Positions 53,263 through 62,324 of a stretch of 64,000 nucleotides of DNA are shown piece by piece. Below the pieces are notes generated by a model that made no database searches, was not told where the DNA came from, and saw only the letters and a program-made list of their open reading frames with translations. Each line of letters begins with the position of its first letter. Positions within the stretch are counted from its first letter, which is position 1. The DNA comes from Candidatus Rokuibacteriota bacterium (lineage in GTDB: Bacteria > Methylomirabilota > Methylomirabilia > Rokubacteriales > CSP1-6), in assembly GCA_003220495.1 (NCBI GenBank), contig QHSP01000015.1:124001-188000 (forward strand), written 5' to 3'. The translations under genes and the position numbers were made by a program.

Positions 53263-53291
53263 TTGACATTGTCGGACGAGCAACTTCTAAT
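53263..53291 (+). promoter_or_regulatory. Promoter of the ABC importer/catabolic operon
   Basis: Perfect TTGACA (53263-53268), 17 bp, TCTAAT (53286-53291, five of six). Predicted start near 53298, then GGGAGG (53326-53331) five bases before the ATG at 53337. It is among the strongest sigma70-type promoters in the window. Confidence 0.78.
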
Positions 53292-53336
53292 GCCCGCGCA
53301 GACCGGTTGCCGACCTACGCTCCCTGGGAGGCTCTC

Positions 53337-54656
53337 ATGTTTCGGAACGGACCGTTGCGCGTCGCGTGTGGGCTGATCGCGCTGGCGGTGGTGCTGGGTC
53401 TGGTACTCGCCTCGGATGCGCCGGCGCAGGGCAAGAAGCTGAAGATCGGCGTCGTCTACGATTACACCGGCCCGCTGGCGGGCGGCGGCTCCGAGCTGCA
53501 CGCGCTCGGCGCGAAGATCATGATCGACTACTTCATCAAGAAGGGCGGCGTCGAGGGCTATCAGATCGAGGCCGTGTACGCCGACGCCCAGAGCAAGCCC
53601 GACGTCGCCATCAACGAGGCCGTGCGGCTGATCGAGCAGGAGAAGGTCGACATGCTGCTCGGCTTCTACTCGTCGGCGCAGTGCGTGCCGGCGGCCGCGC
53701 GGGTCGAGCAGCTCAAGAAGTTCATGTGGATCACCACGTGCATCTCCTCGGCGGTGCTCGAGAACCGTCATCTCAAGTACGTCTTCCGCACGCAGCCGAG
53801 CGGCAAGCAGTTCGGGCTGATGTCGACGGACTTCCTCGCCCAGAACGCGAAGAGCAAGCTCGGCCGCGAGCCCAAGGACCTGCGCGTCGCGATCATCCAC
53901 GAGGACGGCGCGTACGGCGTCGACGTCTCGCGGGGCAACGAGGAAGGCGCCAAGAAGGCCGGCTTCAACATCGTGCTGAAGGAAGGATATTCCGCGACGG
54001 CCCCGGATCTGTCGGCGCTGGTGACCAAGCTCAAGCGCGGCCGCCCGGATGTGATCTTCCACACCGGCTACAACCCGGACATCACCTTGTTCCTCCGCCA
54101 GGCCCGCGAGCAGGGGCTCCGCTTCAGCGCGCTGATCGGCCACGGCGCCGGCTACGGCGTCTACGACAAGCTGAAAGAGTCGCTCGGCCGGGACGTCAAC
54201 TACTTCTTCAACGTCGACCCGATCTCGATCTGGCTCGCCAACGAGAAGTCGCTGCGCCCGCCGCTGCCGGCGATGATCAAGATGGTCGGGGAGGAGTACG
54301 AGAAGGCTCGGCCCGGCACACAGGTGCGCTCGGCGCACGTGGGCATGTCGGCCAGCAACACGTACGTGTTCATGACCGAAGTGTTGCCGCGCGCCATCAA
54401 GAAGCATGGCGGCGTCGATGCCGAAGCGCTGCGGAAGGCGGCGCTCGAGGTCGATCTGCCGGAGGGCGGCACCATGCTCGGCTTCGGCGTGAAATTCGAG
54501 GGGGAGTCCGGGGCCATGGCGGGGCAGAACGATCGCGCCTTCCCGGTGATCCTCCAGTACATCGACGACAAGCCCTATCTCGTCTGGCCCAAGAGCCAGC
54601 AGCAGCGCGAGCCGGTTCTACCGCTGCCGGGCACGTCACCGTACGCGGCGCAGTGA
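53337..54656 (+). CDS. HAAT-family ABC transporter substrate-binding protein
   Basis: Periplasmic-binding-protein type I receptor of the branched-chain amino acid/amide (LivJ-like) family, 439 residues. A signal peptide (VACGLIALAVVLGLVLASDA, cut near APAQG about residue 32) precedes LKIGVVYDYTGPLAGGGSEL, which starts the ligand domain. KGGVEGYQIEAVYADAQSKP and INEAVRLIEQEKVDMLLGFY follow. Ligand not predictable; this family takes up amino acids, urea, and aromatic or aliphatic carboxylates. It is the first gene of a five-gene importer operon. Confidence 0.9.
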   Translation: MFRNGPLRVACGLIALAVVLGLVLASDAPAQGKKLKIGVVYDYTGPLAGGGSELHALGAKIMIDYFIKKGGVEGYQIEAVYADAQSKPDVAINEAVRLIEQEKVDMLLGFYSSAQCVPAAARVEQLKKFMWITTCISSAVLENRHLKYVFRTQPSGKQFGLMSTDFLAQNAKSKLGREPKDLRVAIIHEDGAYGVDVSRGNEEGAKKAGFNIVLKEGYSATAPDLSALVTKLKRGRPDVIFHTGYNPDITLFLRQAREQGLRFSALIGHGAGYGVYDKLKESLGRDVNYFFNVDPISIWLANEKSLRPPLPAMIKMVGEEYEKARPGTQVRSAHVGMSASNTYVFMTEVLPRAIKKHGGVDAEALRKAALEVDLPEGGTMLGFGVKFEGESGAMAGQNDRAFPVILQYIDDKPYLVWPKSQQQREPVLPLPGTSPYAAQ

Positions 54657-54674
54657 GCCTGGCGACATAGCTAT

Positions 54675-55430
54675 TTGCTAGCCGTCCAGGGCCTCACCAA
54701 GCGCTTCGGCGGCTTCACCGCCGTCAACAACGTGTCGTTCGGGGTCGAGAAGGGCGAGATCCTCGGCCTGATCGGTCCGAACGGCTCCGGCAAGAGCACG
54801 ATCTTCAACATGCTCTCCGGCACGCTCGCTCCGAACGCCGGCTCGATTCGCTTCGAGGGGCGCGAGATCGCCGGGCAGCCGCCCTATCGCATCATCAACC
54901 TCGGGATCGGCCGCACGTTCCAGATTCCACGCCCGTTCCGCCGGCTCTCGCTCCTCGACAACGTGGTGCTCGCGGGCTTCTTCGGCCAGGGCCGGCACTC
55001 GCGGGCGAAGGCCTTCGAGGCGGCAGAGCGCGCGCTCGGGCTGGTCGGGCTACCGGTTGACCGCGCGACCACGGTGGAGGGGCTCGGGGCGGCCGCGCTC
55101 AAGAAGCTCGAGCTGGCCAAGGCGCTCGCCACCGATCCGAAGCTCCTGCTCGCCGACGAGAGCCTCAGCGGCCTGGACGAGCACGAGATGGAGCAGGCCG
55201 CGGATTTGCTGCGGCGGATCTGCCGGGAGCTCGGCGTCACGATCATCTGGGTCGAGCACATCATGGGCGTCTTGATGCGCGTGGTGGACCGCGTGATGGT
55301 GCTCGATCACGGCGAGAAGATCGCCGAGGGGCTGCCCGCGCGGGTCGCGAGCGATCCGCGTGTCATCGAAGTCTATCTCGGCACCCGCGCGGCGGCGGTG
55401 TCGGCGGCCGCGGCCGCCGGCCGCGCCTGA
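54675..55430 (+). CDS. ABC transporter ATP-binding protein (LivG-like)
   Basis: Cytosolic ATPase of the importer, 251 residues. Walker A is IGPNGSGKSTIFNMLSG (about 37-53). The usual LSGGQ signature is degenerate, seen around TVEGLGAAALKKLELAKALA. Walker B is KLLLADESLSGLDEHE (about 156-171). GRTFQIPRPFRRLSLLDNVV is typical of LivG. Start TTG 54675 lacks a clear Shine-Dalgarno. The signature change (EGLGAAALKKLE) is worth noting but similar wording occurs in LivG relatives. Confidence 0.92.
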   Translation: MLAVQGLTKRFGGFTAVNNVSFGVEKGEILGLIGPNGSGKSTIFNMLSGTLAPNAGSIRFEGREIAGQPPYRIINLGIGRTFQIPRPFRRLSLLDNVVLAGFFGQGRHSRAKAFEAAERALGLVGLPVDRATTVEGLGAAALKKLELAKALATDPKLLLADESLSGLDEHEMEQAADLLRRICRELGVTIIWVEHIMGVLMRVVDRVMVLDHGEKIAEGLPARVASDPRVIEVYLGTRAAAVSAAAAAGRA

Positions 55431-55447
55431 CCGGGCGGGCCACGCTC

Positions 55448-56152
55448 ATGCTCGAGCTGAAGGCCGTGCGCGCCGGGTACGGGACCTTCCAGGCGCTGTT
55501 CGACGTGTCGCTCGAGGTCCATCGCGGCGAGGCGGTCGGCGTCATCGGTCCCAACGGCGCGGGCAAGACAACCTTGATGCGGGTCGTCTCCGGCCTGATC
55601 CGGCCGACTGACGGAACGCTCGTCATGGAAGGCGTCGATCTCGCGGCCACTCCGGCGCATCGGATCGTCGAGCTCGGGGTGGCCCACGTCCCGGAGAGTC
55701 GCCGCCTGTTCCCGCGCATGACGGTCGAGGACAATCTGAGGATGGGCGGCTTCGTGCCGGCCGCGCGCCCGAAGTTCCGCCGCCAGCTCGAGGTCGTCTA
55801 CGAGCTGTTCCCGCGGATGCGCGAGCGCCGCCACCAGCTCGCCGGCAGCATGTCGGGCGGCGAGCAGCAGATGTGCGCGATCGGGCGCGCGCTGATGTCC
55901 GAGCCGAAGCTGCTCCTCCTGGACGAGCCGTCCGCGGGGCTGGCGCCGGTTCTCGTCGAGCAGGTGTTCGAGCTGGTCAACCGCATCCGCGCCAGCGGCC
56001 TGACCGTGCTGATCGTCGAGCAGAACGTGCAGCAGGTGCTCCGCGTGGTCGACCGCGCCTATTTGCTCAAGACGGGGCGCATTCACACCGCCGGGCGGGC
56101 CGCCGAGCTCCTGGCGAGCGACAGCATCCGCGAAGCGTACCTCGGAGTCTGA
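55448..56152 (+). CDS. ABC transporter ATP-binding protein (LivF-like)
   Basis: Second ATPase of the importer, 234 residues. Walker A IGPNGAGKTTLMRVVSG (about 34-50), signature LAGSMSGGEQQMCAIGRALM (about 132-151) and Walker B KLLLLDEPSAGLAP (about 155-168) are canonical. VPESRRLFPRMTVEDNLRMG is the usual LivF Q-loop region. Confidence 0.93.
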   Translation: MLELKAVRAGYGTFQALFDVSLEVHRGEAVGVIGPNGAGKTTLMRVVSGLIRPTDGTLVMEGVDLAATPAHRIVELGVAHVPESRRLFPRMTVEDNLRMGGFVPAARPKFRRQLEVVYELFPRMRERRHQLAGSMSGGEQQMCAIGRALMSEPKLLLLDEPSAGLAPVLVEQVFELVNRIRASGLTVLIVEQNVQQVLRVVDRAYLLKTGRIHTAGRAAELLASDSIREAYLGV

Positions 56153-56166
56153 GGAGACCGCGCTCC

Positions 56167-57036
56167 TTGGGCATCTTCGACATCTTCCTGCTCGAGGCGG
56201 TGATCAACGGGCTCCTGCTCGGGGGCGTCCTCGCCCTGCTCTCGCTCGGGCTCAACCTGGTCTTCGGGGTCATCGACGTCGTCTGGATCTGCTACGCCGA
56301 GCTCATCATGCTCGGCATGTACGGGATGTACTTCCTCTACACGGTCTACCACGCGCCGATCGTGGTGGCGGGGGCGGTCTGCATCGTCTGCGTCGGAATC
56401 CTCGGCCTCGCGCTGCACGCGCTCGTCATCGCCCCGCTTCTCGGCGCGGCGCCCATCAACCAGCTCCTGGCCACCGGCGGCGTCCTCTTCTTCCTGCAAT
56501 CCGCGGCGACGGTGCTGTTCGGCATCGAGTTCAAGAATCTCGGGCTGCGCCTGCCGGTCTTGAAGGTGGCCGGCATGTTCGTCAGCTATTCGCGCCTGCT
56601 GGCCTTCGGGGCGGCGCTGATCGCGATGGTGCTGGTATACCTGCTGCTGACTCGGACCTACACCGGTGCCGCCATCCGCGCCATCGCGCAGGATCGCCAG
56701 ATCATGCCGCTCATGGGCGTCGACACGCGCCGGATCTACCTGATCACCTCGGGGCTCGGCGGCGCCCTGGCCGGCCTGGCCGCGTGCCTGCTGGTGCTGC
56801 AGTACGACGTGCATCCCTTCGTGGGGCTGACGTTCGGGCCGATCACCTTCCTGATCTGCGTGCTCGGGAGCCTCGGAAACTTCGGCGGTGGCTTCGTTGC
56901 CGCCTTCGTGTTCGCCGAGATCATCTCGGTTGGCGGGCTCTACCTCGACCTCGAGTGGGGGTACGTCTTCGCGTTCGCCTTCTTCATCGTCATGATGTTC
57001 GTGCGGCCCGAGGGCCTGATGGCCCGGCGCTCGTGA
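56167..57036 (+). CDS. Branched-chain amino acid-type ABC permease (LivH-like)
   Basis: Integral membrane subunit, 289 residues, about eight hydrophobic segments. The N-terminal FLLEAVINGLLLGGVLALLS (about 6-25) and GAAIRAIAQDRQIMPLMGVD (about 163-182) are family hallmarks. The start is TTG 56167, ten bases after GAGGAG. Its stop overlaps the livM GTG. Confidence 0.9.
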   Translation: MGIFDIFLLEAVINGLLLGGVLALLSLGLNLVFGVIDVVWICYAELIMLGMYGMYFLYTVYHAPIVVAGAVCIVCVGILGLALHALVIAPLLGAAPINQLLATGGVLFFLQSAATVLFGIEFKNLGLRLPVLKVAGMFVSYSRLLAFGAALIAMVLVYLLLTRTYTGAAIRAIAQDRQIMPLMGVDTRRIYLITSGLGGALAGLAACLLVLQYDVHPFVGLTFGPITFLICVLGSLGNFGGGFVAAFVFAEIISVGGLYLDLEWGYVFAFAFFIVMMFVRPEGLMARRS

Positions 57037-58001
57037 CCCGCTACGTGCCGTGGATTGGCGGCGCCGCGCTGGTCGCGCTGCCGTTCGTCTATCGCTCCCC
57101 GTATCCACTGCACATCCTGATCATCATCCTCATCTGGTCGTTCGCCTACACCTCCTGGTCGGTGATGGGACGTTTCGGCCTCGTCTCGCTCGGGCACGGA
57201 GGCTTCATGGGGGTCGGCGCCTACGTCACGGCGCTCGCGTGGAACTACGGTCACGTCAGCCCCTGGATCGGCGTCCCGCTGGCCGTCGTCGCCAGCGCGG
57301 CGCTGGCGGCGCTGGTGGCGTATCCGTGCTTTCGATTTCGGATCACCGGCCACTACTTCGCGCTGGTCACCCTGGCGCTCTCGGGCATCGTGCTCCAGGT
57401 GATCACCGCGACCCGCGACTACACCGGCGGCTCGCTCGGCTACACGCCGGAGCGCTATCAGGGCGGCAGCTCCTTGTGGGCGTTCCAGTTCGGCGACAAG
57501 ACGACGTGGTATCTGATCGCGCTGGCGGTGTGGGCGGCCGGCCTCTACGTCTGGAACCGCGTCGACCGGAGCATGCTCCGCTATGCGCTCGAGGCGATCT
57601 CCGAGGACGAGGACGCCGCGGCCGCGACCGGAGTCCACGTGACCGCCGAGAAGCTCAAGATCACCGTGCTCAGCGCTACTATGACCGCCCTCGCCGGCGC
57701 CCTCTACTGCCAGTACCAGATGTTCATCTCGCCCGATACGGTCAGCGGCATCTCGGTCTCGCTCCAGATGGTCTTCGCCGTCGTCGTCGGGGGCATCTAC
57801 GTGTCGCTCGGCCCGACCATCGGCGCCGTGATCACCATCCTGCTCGCGGAAGTCTTGAGAATCTGGTTCGGCACCCGGGCGGTCGGCTGGGACAACCTCG
57901 TCTACGGCGTGTTGCTGGTCCTGTTCATCATCTTCCTGCCCAAGGGCGTCGTCGGAAGCCTGCTGGAGCTTCGCCGGAGATCGCGATGGACCTCGAGCTG
58001 A
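57033..58001 (+). CDS. Branched-chain amino acid-type ABC permease (LivM-like)
   Basis: Second membrane subunit, 322 residues. YTSWSVMGRFGLVSLGHGGF followed by MGVGAYVTAL (about 41-70) and LEAISEDEDAAAATGVHVTA (about 188-207, the EAA-like loop that contacts the ATPase) identify it. The C-terminus overlaps the SDR gene by 16 bases, which links importer and enzymes in one operon. Confidence 0.9.
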   Translation: MTRYVPWIGGAALVALPFVYRSPYPLHILIIILIWSFAYTSWSVMGRFGLVSLGHGGFMGVGAYVTALAWNYGHVSPWIGVPLAVVASAALAALVAYPCFRFRITGHYFALVTLALSGIVLQVITATRDYTGGSLGYTPERYQGGSSLWAFQFGDKTTWYLIALAVWAAGLYVWNRVDRSMLRYALEAISEDEDAAAATGVHVTAEKLKITVLSATMTALAGALYCQYQMFISPDTVSGISVSLQMVFAVVVGGIYVSLGPTIGAVITILLAEVLRIWFGTRAVGWDNLVYGVLLVLFIIFLPKGVVGSLLELRRRSRWTSS

Positions 58002-58738
58002 GCGGCAAGATCGCCGTCGTCACGGGCACCAGCGTCGGGCTGGGGCGCGAGATCGCCAAGGTGCTGGCCGCGGAGGGCGCGCGAACGCTCGTGGTCGCCC
58101 GGCGCGCCAATCTCCTGACGACGCTCCAGGACGAGATCGAGCGGGCGGGCGGTGCGCGGCCGGTGGCGCTGCCGCTCGACCTGCACACGCCGGATGCTCC
58201 CGCGCGGATCCGCGACGCCGCGCTCTCGGCCTACGGGCGCGTGGATATCCTGATCAACAACGCCGGCGGCTCGCGGCCGATCCCGTGGGACTCGCCGGAC
58301 GCGGCGTGGGACGAATCGTTCTCGATCAACTTCACCGCGGTGCGCCGGACGACCCAGGCACTCCTCCCGGGCATGATCGAGCGGCGCTGGGGCCGGATCC
58401 TCTGCGTCACCGGCAGCGCCGAGCCATCGGGTGTCAACGCCGCCGTGGCCGCGAAGGCGGGCGTCCACGCCTGGGCGAAGGGGCTCTCGCGCGAGATCGG
58501 GCGGAACGGGATCACGATCAATTGCCTGTCGCCCGGGCGCGTCCACAGCGAGCAGATCGACCAGCGCCTGCATCCAACGCCGGAGAGCCAGGCCGAGTTC
58601 GCGCGCAACATCCCGCTCGGCTATTTCGGCGACCCGTCCGACGTGGCGTTCCTGGCGGCGTTCCTCTGCTCGCCCAAGGCGCGCTACATCACGGGCGAGC
58701 GCATCCACGTCGACGGCGGGCTGCACCGCGCGGTCTGA
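57986..58738 (+). CDS. SDR-family oxidoreductase lacking the catalytic Tyr
   Basis: A 250-residue short-chain dehydrogenase-fold protein. The nucleotide site is VVTGTSVGLGREIAKVLAAE (about 11-30) and the NNAG motif reads ILINNAGGSRP. At the active site the classical YxxxK reads A153-V-A-A-K157, so the Tyr is Ala and only the Lys remains, within VNAAVAAKAGVHAWAKGLSR. An SDR subgroup with NAAxAAKA at this point is familiar to me, so this may be a lineage trait rather than a defect. Reaction unknown. Confidence 0.85.
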   Translation: MDLELSGKIAVVTGTSVGLGREIAKVLAAEGARTLVVARRANLLTTLQDEIERAGGARPVALPLDLHTPDAPARIRDAALSAYGRVDILINNAGGSRPIPWDSPDAAWDESFSINFTAVRRTTQALLPGMIERRWGRILCVTGSAEPSGVNAAVAAKAGVHAWAKGLSREIGRNGITINCLSPGRVHSEQIDQRLHPTPESQAEFARNIPLGYFGDPSDVAFLAAFLCSPKARYITGERIHVDGGLHRAV

Positions 58739-58744
58739 GGACGT

Positions 58745-59410
58745 ATGCCGCGCGTATCCCGCGACGTCTTCGCCTTTCTCGCCGAGCTCCGACGCCACAA
58801 CAATCGCGAGTGGTTCAACGAAAACAAGGACCGGTACCTGGCCGAGGTGCGCGATCCGATGCTCGCGCTGATCGCCTCGCTCGCGCCCGGGCTCGCGCGG
58901 ATCAGCCGCCACCTCTCGGTGGATCCGCGGCCTTCGGGCGGCTCGCTGATGCGGATCTACCGGGACACGCGATTCAGTCGCGACAAGACGCCGTACAAGA
59001 CCAACGTCGGCATCCACTTCGGTCTGAAGGCCCCGAGGGATTTCGAGGCGCCCGGCTACTATCTGCACCTGGAGCCCGGATCGGTGTTCATGGGCGCGGG
59101 CCTCTGGCACCCCGGCGCCGACGCGCTCCGCGCGATCCGCGAGGCGATCGTCAAGGATCCGGGCGGGTGGCAGCAGGCGCGGCGTCCGGGGCTCTCGCAC
59201 GACGAGGTGACCTTGAAGCGGCCGCCGCGAGGGTTCGACCCAGACCATCCGCTGATCGAGGATCTCAAGCGCCTCTCGTTCACGACCGGCACCGAGTTCA
59301 GCGAGCGCCAGGCCTGCGCGCCGGACTTTCCCGCCCGCTTCGTGGCGGCCTCCCGCCGCGCGACCCCGCTCATGCGATTCCTGGCCAGGGCGCTGGGGCT
59401 CGCCTTCTGA
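58745..59410 (+). CDS. DUF2461 (TIGR02453) family protein
   Basis: A 221-residue cytosolic protein with the family hallmarks FLAELRRHNNREWFNENKDR (about 10-29), YRDTRFSRDKTPYKTNVGIH (about 75-94) and YYLHLEPGSVFMGAGLWHP (about 103-121). The family has no established function. It sits six bases after the SDR gene and is probably co-transcribed; whether it takes part in the catabolic route is unknown. Confidence 0.88.
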   Translation: MPRVSRDVFAFLAELRRHNNREWFNENKDRYLAEVRDPMLALIASLAPGLARISRHLSVDPRPSGGSLMRIYRDTRFSRDKTPYKTNVGIHFGLKAPRDFEAPGYYLHLEPGSVFMGAGLWHPGADALRAIREAIVKDPGGWQQARRPGLSHDEVTLKRPPRGFDPDHPLIEDLKRLSFTTGTEFSERQACAPDFPARFVAASRRATPLMRFLARALGLAF

Positions 59411-59492
59411 GGCGGGCCCGCCGATTCGCTCCCGCGTCGGCCCGCGATCCGGTCTCGCCCAGACGGGCGGTCCGGCGTAGCATTGGGGGGCC

Positions 59493-60668
59493 GTGAGCCC
59501 AGGAAAATCCGCTTCAGCCGGGATCGCGCATTCGTCGCTGACCCGCGGCGAGCTGCTGCGTCGAGCCGCCGAGCTCGTCCCGGTCTTGAAGGAGCGCGCG
59601 ACGCGCACGGAAGAGCTCCGGCAAGTGCTCCCGGAGAGTGTCCAGGATCTGCTGGCCTCCGGCCTCATCCGGATCGGTAATCCACGCCGGTACGGCGGCC
59701 ACGACGTCGAGGTGGACACGGCCTTCGAGGTGGGATTCGAGCTCGGTCGCGGCTGCGGCTCGACGGCGTGGTGCTATTCGCTCTGGACGGCGCACAACTG
59801 GTGGCTGGGCCACTTTCCCGCTCAGTGTCAGGAGGAGTTCTTCGCGACCGGGCCGGACACGCTCTTCTCCAGCGGCTTGAACCCGGCCGGCGGCAAGGTC
59901 GAGCCCGCGAGCGGCGGGTTCAGGGTCTCGGGTCGGTGGGGCTTCTCGAGCGGCTGCGACGCGGCCACCTGGGTCATGGTAGCCGTGCCCGGCGCGCGCC
60001 CCAACGAGCCCCTGTGGCTCCTGCTCCCGCGCTCCGACTACCAGATCGTCGACACGTGGTTCGCGTCCGGCATGCGGGGGAGCGGCAGCAAGGACATCGT
60101 GATCAAGGACGCCTTCGTGCCCGCCCACCGAGCCGTCGACCCCGAACGGTGCGGCGCCGAGGATATGACCGGCTGGGAGCTTCACGGCCGCCTCAGCTAT
60201 CGCGCGCCGCTCAGATGTCTGGCCGGGTGGGATCTGGCGGCGCCGCTCATCGGCATCGCTCAGGGCGCGATCGACGAATTCACGGCGCGCGCTCAGCGTA
60301 TGTCCGGGCCCGGCCGGGCGGCGGACTCTGTGGCCCTGCAGCTCAGGCTGGCGGAGGCCGCGGCCGAGGTCGATGCGGCGCGCGCGCTCCACCGCCAGGA
60401 CATTCGCGAGATCCTCGACCGGGCGGCGCGCGGCGAAGGGTTCACCGAGCTCGATCGCGTCCGCTACCGCCGCGACAAGGCGTTCATCGCACGGCTCAGC
60501 GTTCGCGCCGTCGACCGCCTGTTCGAGGGGAGCGGCGCGCGCGCCGTGCTCGACGCCGAGCCGATCCAGCGCTGCCATCGCGACGCCCACGGCGCCTCGC
60601 ACCACGCGGCGCTCAGCTGGGACCTCATCGCCGAACAATTCGGCCGGCAAGCGATAGGACTCACATAG
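59493..60668 (+). CDS. Acyl-CoA dehydrogenase-fold flavin monooxygenase-like protein (group D)
   Basis: A 391-residue protein like the oxygenase components HsaA and HpaB-type group D enzymes. It has an N-terminal helical domain (ELLRRAAELVPVLKERATRT), a central beta domain (VSGRWGFSSGCDAATWVMVA; GSGSKDIVIKDAFVPAHRAV) and a C-terminal helical bundle. These oxygenases use reduced flavin from a separate reductase, which is not seen here. An acyl-CoA dehydrogenase role is less likely because the catalytic Glu region is not typical. GTG 59493 lies nine bases after TAGCAT, so it may also have its own promoter. Confidence 0.78.
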   Translation: MSPGKSASAGIAHSSLTRGELLRRAAELVPVLKERATRTEELRQVLPESVQDLLASGLIRIGNPRRYGGHDVEVDTAFEVGFELGRGCGSTAWCYSLWTAHNWWLGHFPAQCQEEFFATGPDTLFSSGLNPAGGKVEPASGGFRVSGRWGFSSGCDAATWVMVAVPGARPNEPLWLLLPRSDYQIVDTWFASGMRGSGSKDIVIKDAFVPAHRAVDPERCGAEDMTGWELHGRLSYRAPLRCLAGWDLAAPLIGIAQGAIDEFTARAQRMSGPGRAADSVALQLRLAEAAAEVDAARALHRQDIREILDRAARGEGFTELDRVRYRRDKAFIARLSVRAVDRLFEGSGARAVLDAEPIQRCHRDAHGASHHAALSWDLIAEQFGRQAIGLT

Positions 60669-60677
60669 GAGAAGAGA

Positions 60678-62324
60678 ATGAAAGTGGTCGACGCGATCGC
60701 CGAGATCATGAAGCGCGAAGGCGTGGAATTCCTCAGCACGTACCCGACGACACCCGTGATCGACGCGGCGGCCGCCGCCGGGATCCGGCCGGTGCTCTGC
60801 CGCCAGGAGCGCGTCGGTGTCGGCATCGCCGACGGCTTCAGCCGGACCACGAACGGCCGGCGGCTCGGCGTGTTCGCGATGCAGTACGGCCCGGGCGCTG
60901 AGAACGCGTTCCCCGGCGTCGCCACCGCCTACTCCGACTCGGTGCCGATCCTCGTGCTGCCGCTCGGTCACCAGCGCGATCGCGCTCAGGTGTTTCCGCT
61001 CTTCAGCTCGGCGCGCACCTACGCCTCGGTCACGAAGTGGGTCGAGACCTTGAATCAGCCCGGAGAGCTCGGCGAGGTCATGCGGCGCGCGTTCAACCTC
61101 CTGAAGATGGGGCGTCCCGGGCCGGTCATGGTCGAGATCCCGGCCGACGTGGCGGTCGCCGACGTCGCCGATCAGGTCGCGCTCCAGTACAAGCCGGTGA
61201 AGGCGACCAGCCCCGCGGGGAACGCGCGCGACATCGAGGCGGCGGCCCGAGTGCTAATCGAGGCGAAGAAGCCCGTGATCCACGCCGGGCAGGGGGTGCT
61301 GTACGCCGAGGCGTGCCCCGAGCTCACCGAGCTCGCCGAGCTTCTGCAGATCCCGGTCATGACCACGCTCGAGGGGAAGAGCGCGTTCCCGGAGGATCAC
61401 CCGCTCGCGCTCGGCACCGGCGGGGGCGGCGTCATGTCCGGGCCGTCGTATCACTTCCTGTCCCAGGCCGACGTGGTGCTCGGCATCGGCTGCAGCTTCA
61501 CCAAGCACGGCATGGCGTCGAACATCCCGGCGGGCAAGACCCTCATCCACGCGACCAACGACGAGCGCGATCTCAACAAGAACTACGCCGCCGACCATCC
61601 GATCCTCGGCGACGCCAAGGCGGTCCTGCGCCAGTTCATCGACGCGGCCAAGGACCTCCTGCGCGGCCGCCCTCGCGAGGCCGGCGCCGCCGCCGAGGTG
61701 AAGCAGGCGAGGGAGACCTGGCTCAACGAGTGGATGCCCAAGCTCACCTCGAACGAGGTGCCGATCACGCCGTATCGGGTCATCTGGGACTTCATGCAGG
61801 CGATCGATCCGCGCGACGCGATCGTGACCCACGATTCGGGCAGCCCGCGCAACCAGCTCGTGCCCTTCTACCGCGCCACCGCGCCCCGCGGCTACATGGG
61901 CTGGGGCAAGTCCCACGCGCTCGGCACCGGTCTTGGCCTCATCATGGGCGCCAAGCTCGCTGCCCCGGACAAGTTCTGCGTGAACTTCATGGGCGATGCG
62001 GCGTTCGGGATGACCGGGCTCGACTTCGAGACCGCCGTGCGGTGCGGCATCCCCATCACGACGGTCGTCCTCAACAACTCCGCCATGGCGATCGAGCGCC
62101 ACGCGCTCGTCGTCTCGCACGACCGCTACCGGACGCGCGACATCGGCGGCAACTACGCGGACCTCGGGCGCGCGATGGGCGGCCAGGCGGAGCGGATCAC
62201 GAAGCCGGCGGACATCATTCCGGCGCTGCAGCGCGCCCGGAAGGCGAACCAGGACGGCCAGGCCGTGCTGCTGGAGTTCATCACCAGCGAAGAGATCGCC
62301 TTCTCGCACCGGCGCGCGCTCTAG
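60678..62324 (+). CDS. Thiamine diphosphate-dependent enzyme (ALS/decarboxylase family)
   Basis: A 548-residue member of the acetolactate synthase/benzoylformate decarboxylase superfamily. The activating Glu44 sits in LCRQERVGVGIADGFSR, a central domain follows, and the ThDP/Mg motif GDAAFGMTGLDFETAVRCGI starts at about residue 439 and ends near VVLNNSAM. AGGAG precedes ATG 60678. The absence of clear FAD-site features argues against a standard acetolactate synthase. It could decarboxylate a 2-oxo acid or cleave an acyl group from the imported substrate. Confidence 0.85.
   Translation: MKVVDAIAEIMKREGVEFLSTYPTTPVIDAAAAAGIRPVLCRQERVGVGIADGFSRTTNGRRLGVFAMQYGPGAENAFPGVATAYSDSVPILVLPLGHQRDRAQVFPLFSSARTYASVTKWVETLNQPGELGEVMRRAFNLLKMGRPGPVMVEIPADVAVADVADQVALQYKPVKATSPAGNARDIEAAARVLIEAKKPVIHAGQGVLYAEACPELTELAELLQIPVMTTLEGKSAFPEDHPLALGTGGGGVMSGPSYHFLSQADVVLGIGCSFTKHGMASNIPAGKTLIHATNDERDLNKNYAADHPILGDAKAVLRQFIDAAKDLLRGRPREAGAAAEVKQARETWLNEWMPKLTSNEVPITPYRVIWDFMQAIDPRDAIVTHDSGSPRNQLVPFYRATAPRGYMGWGKSHALGTGLGLIMGAKLAAPDKFCVNFMGDAAFGMTGLDFETAVRCGIPITTVVLNNSAMAIERHALVVSHDRYRTRDIGGNYADLGRAMGGQAERITKPADIIPALQRARKANQDGQAVLLEFITSEEIAFSHRRAL

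Noticed and set aside
59411-59422. GGCGGGCCCGCC palindrome after the DUF2461 gene as a terminator
   Set aside because: No loop bases and no T-run; expected by chance at this GC content.
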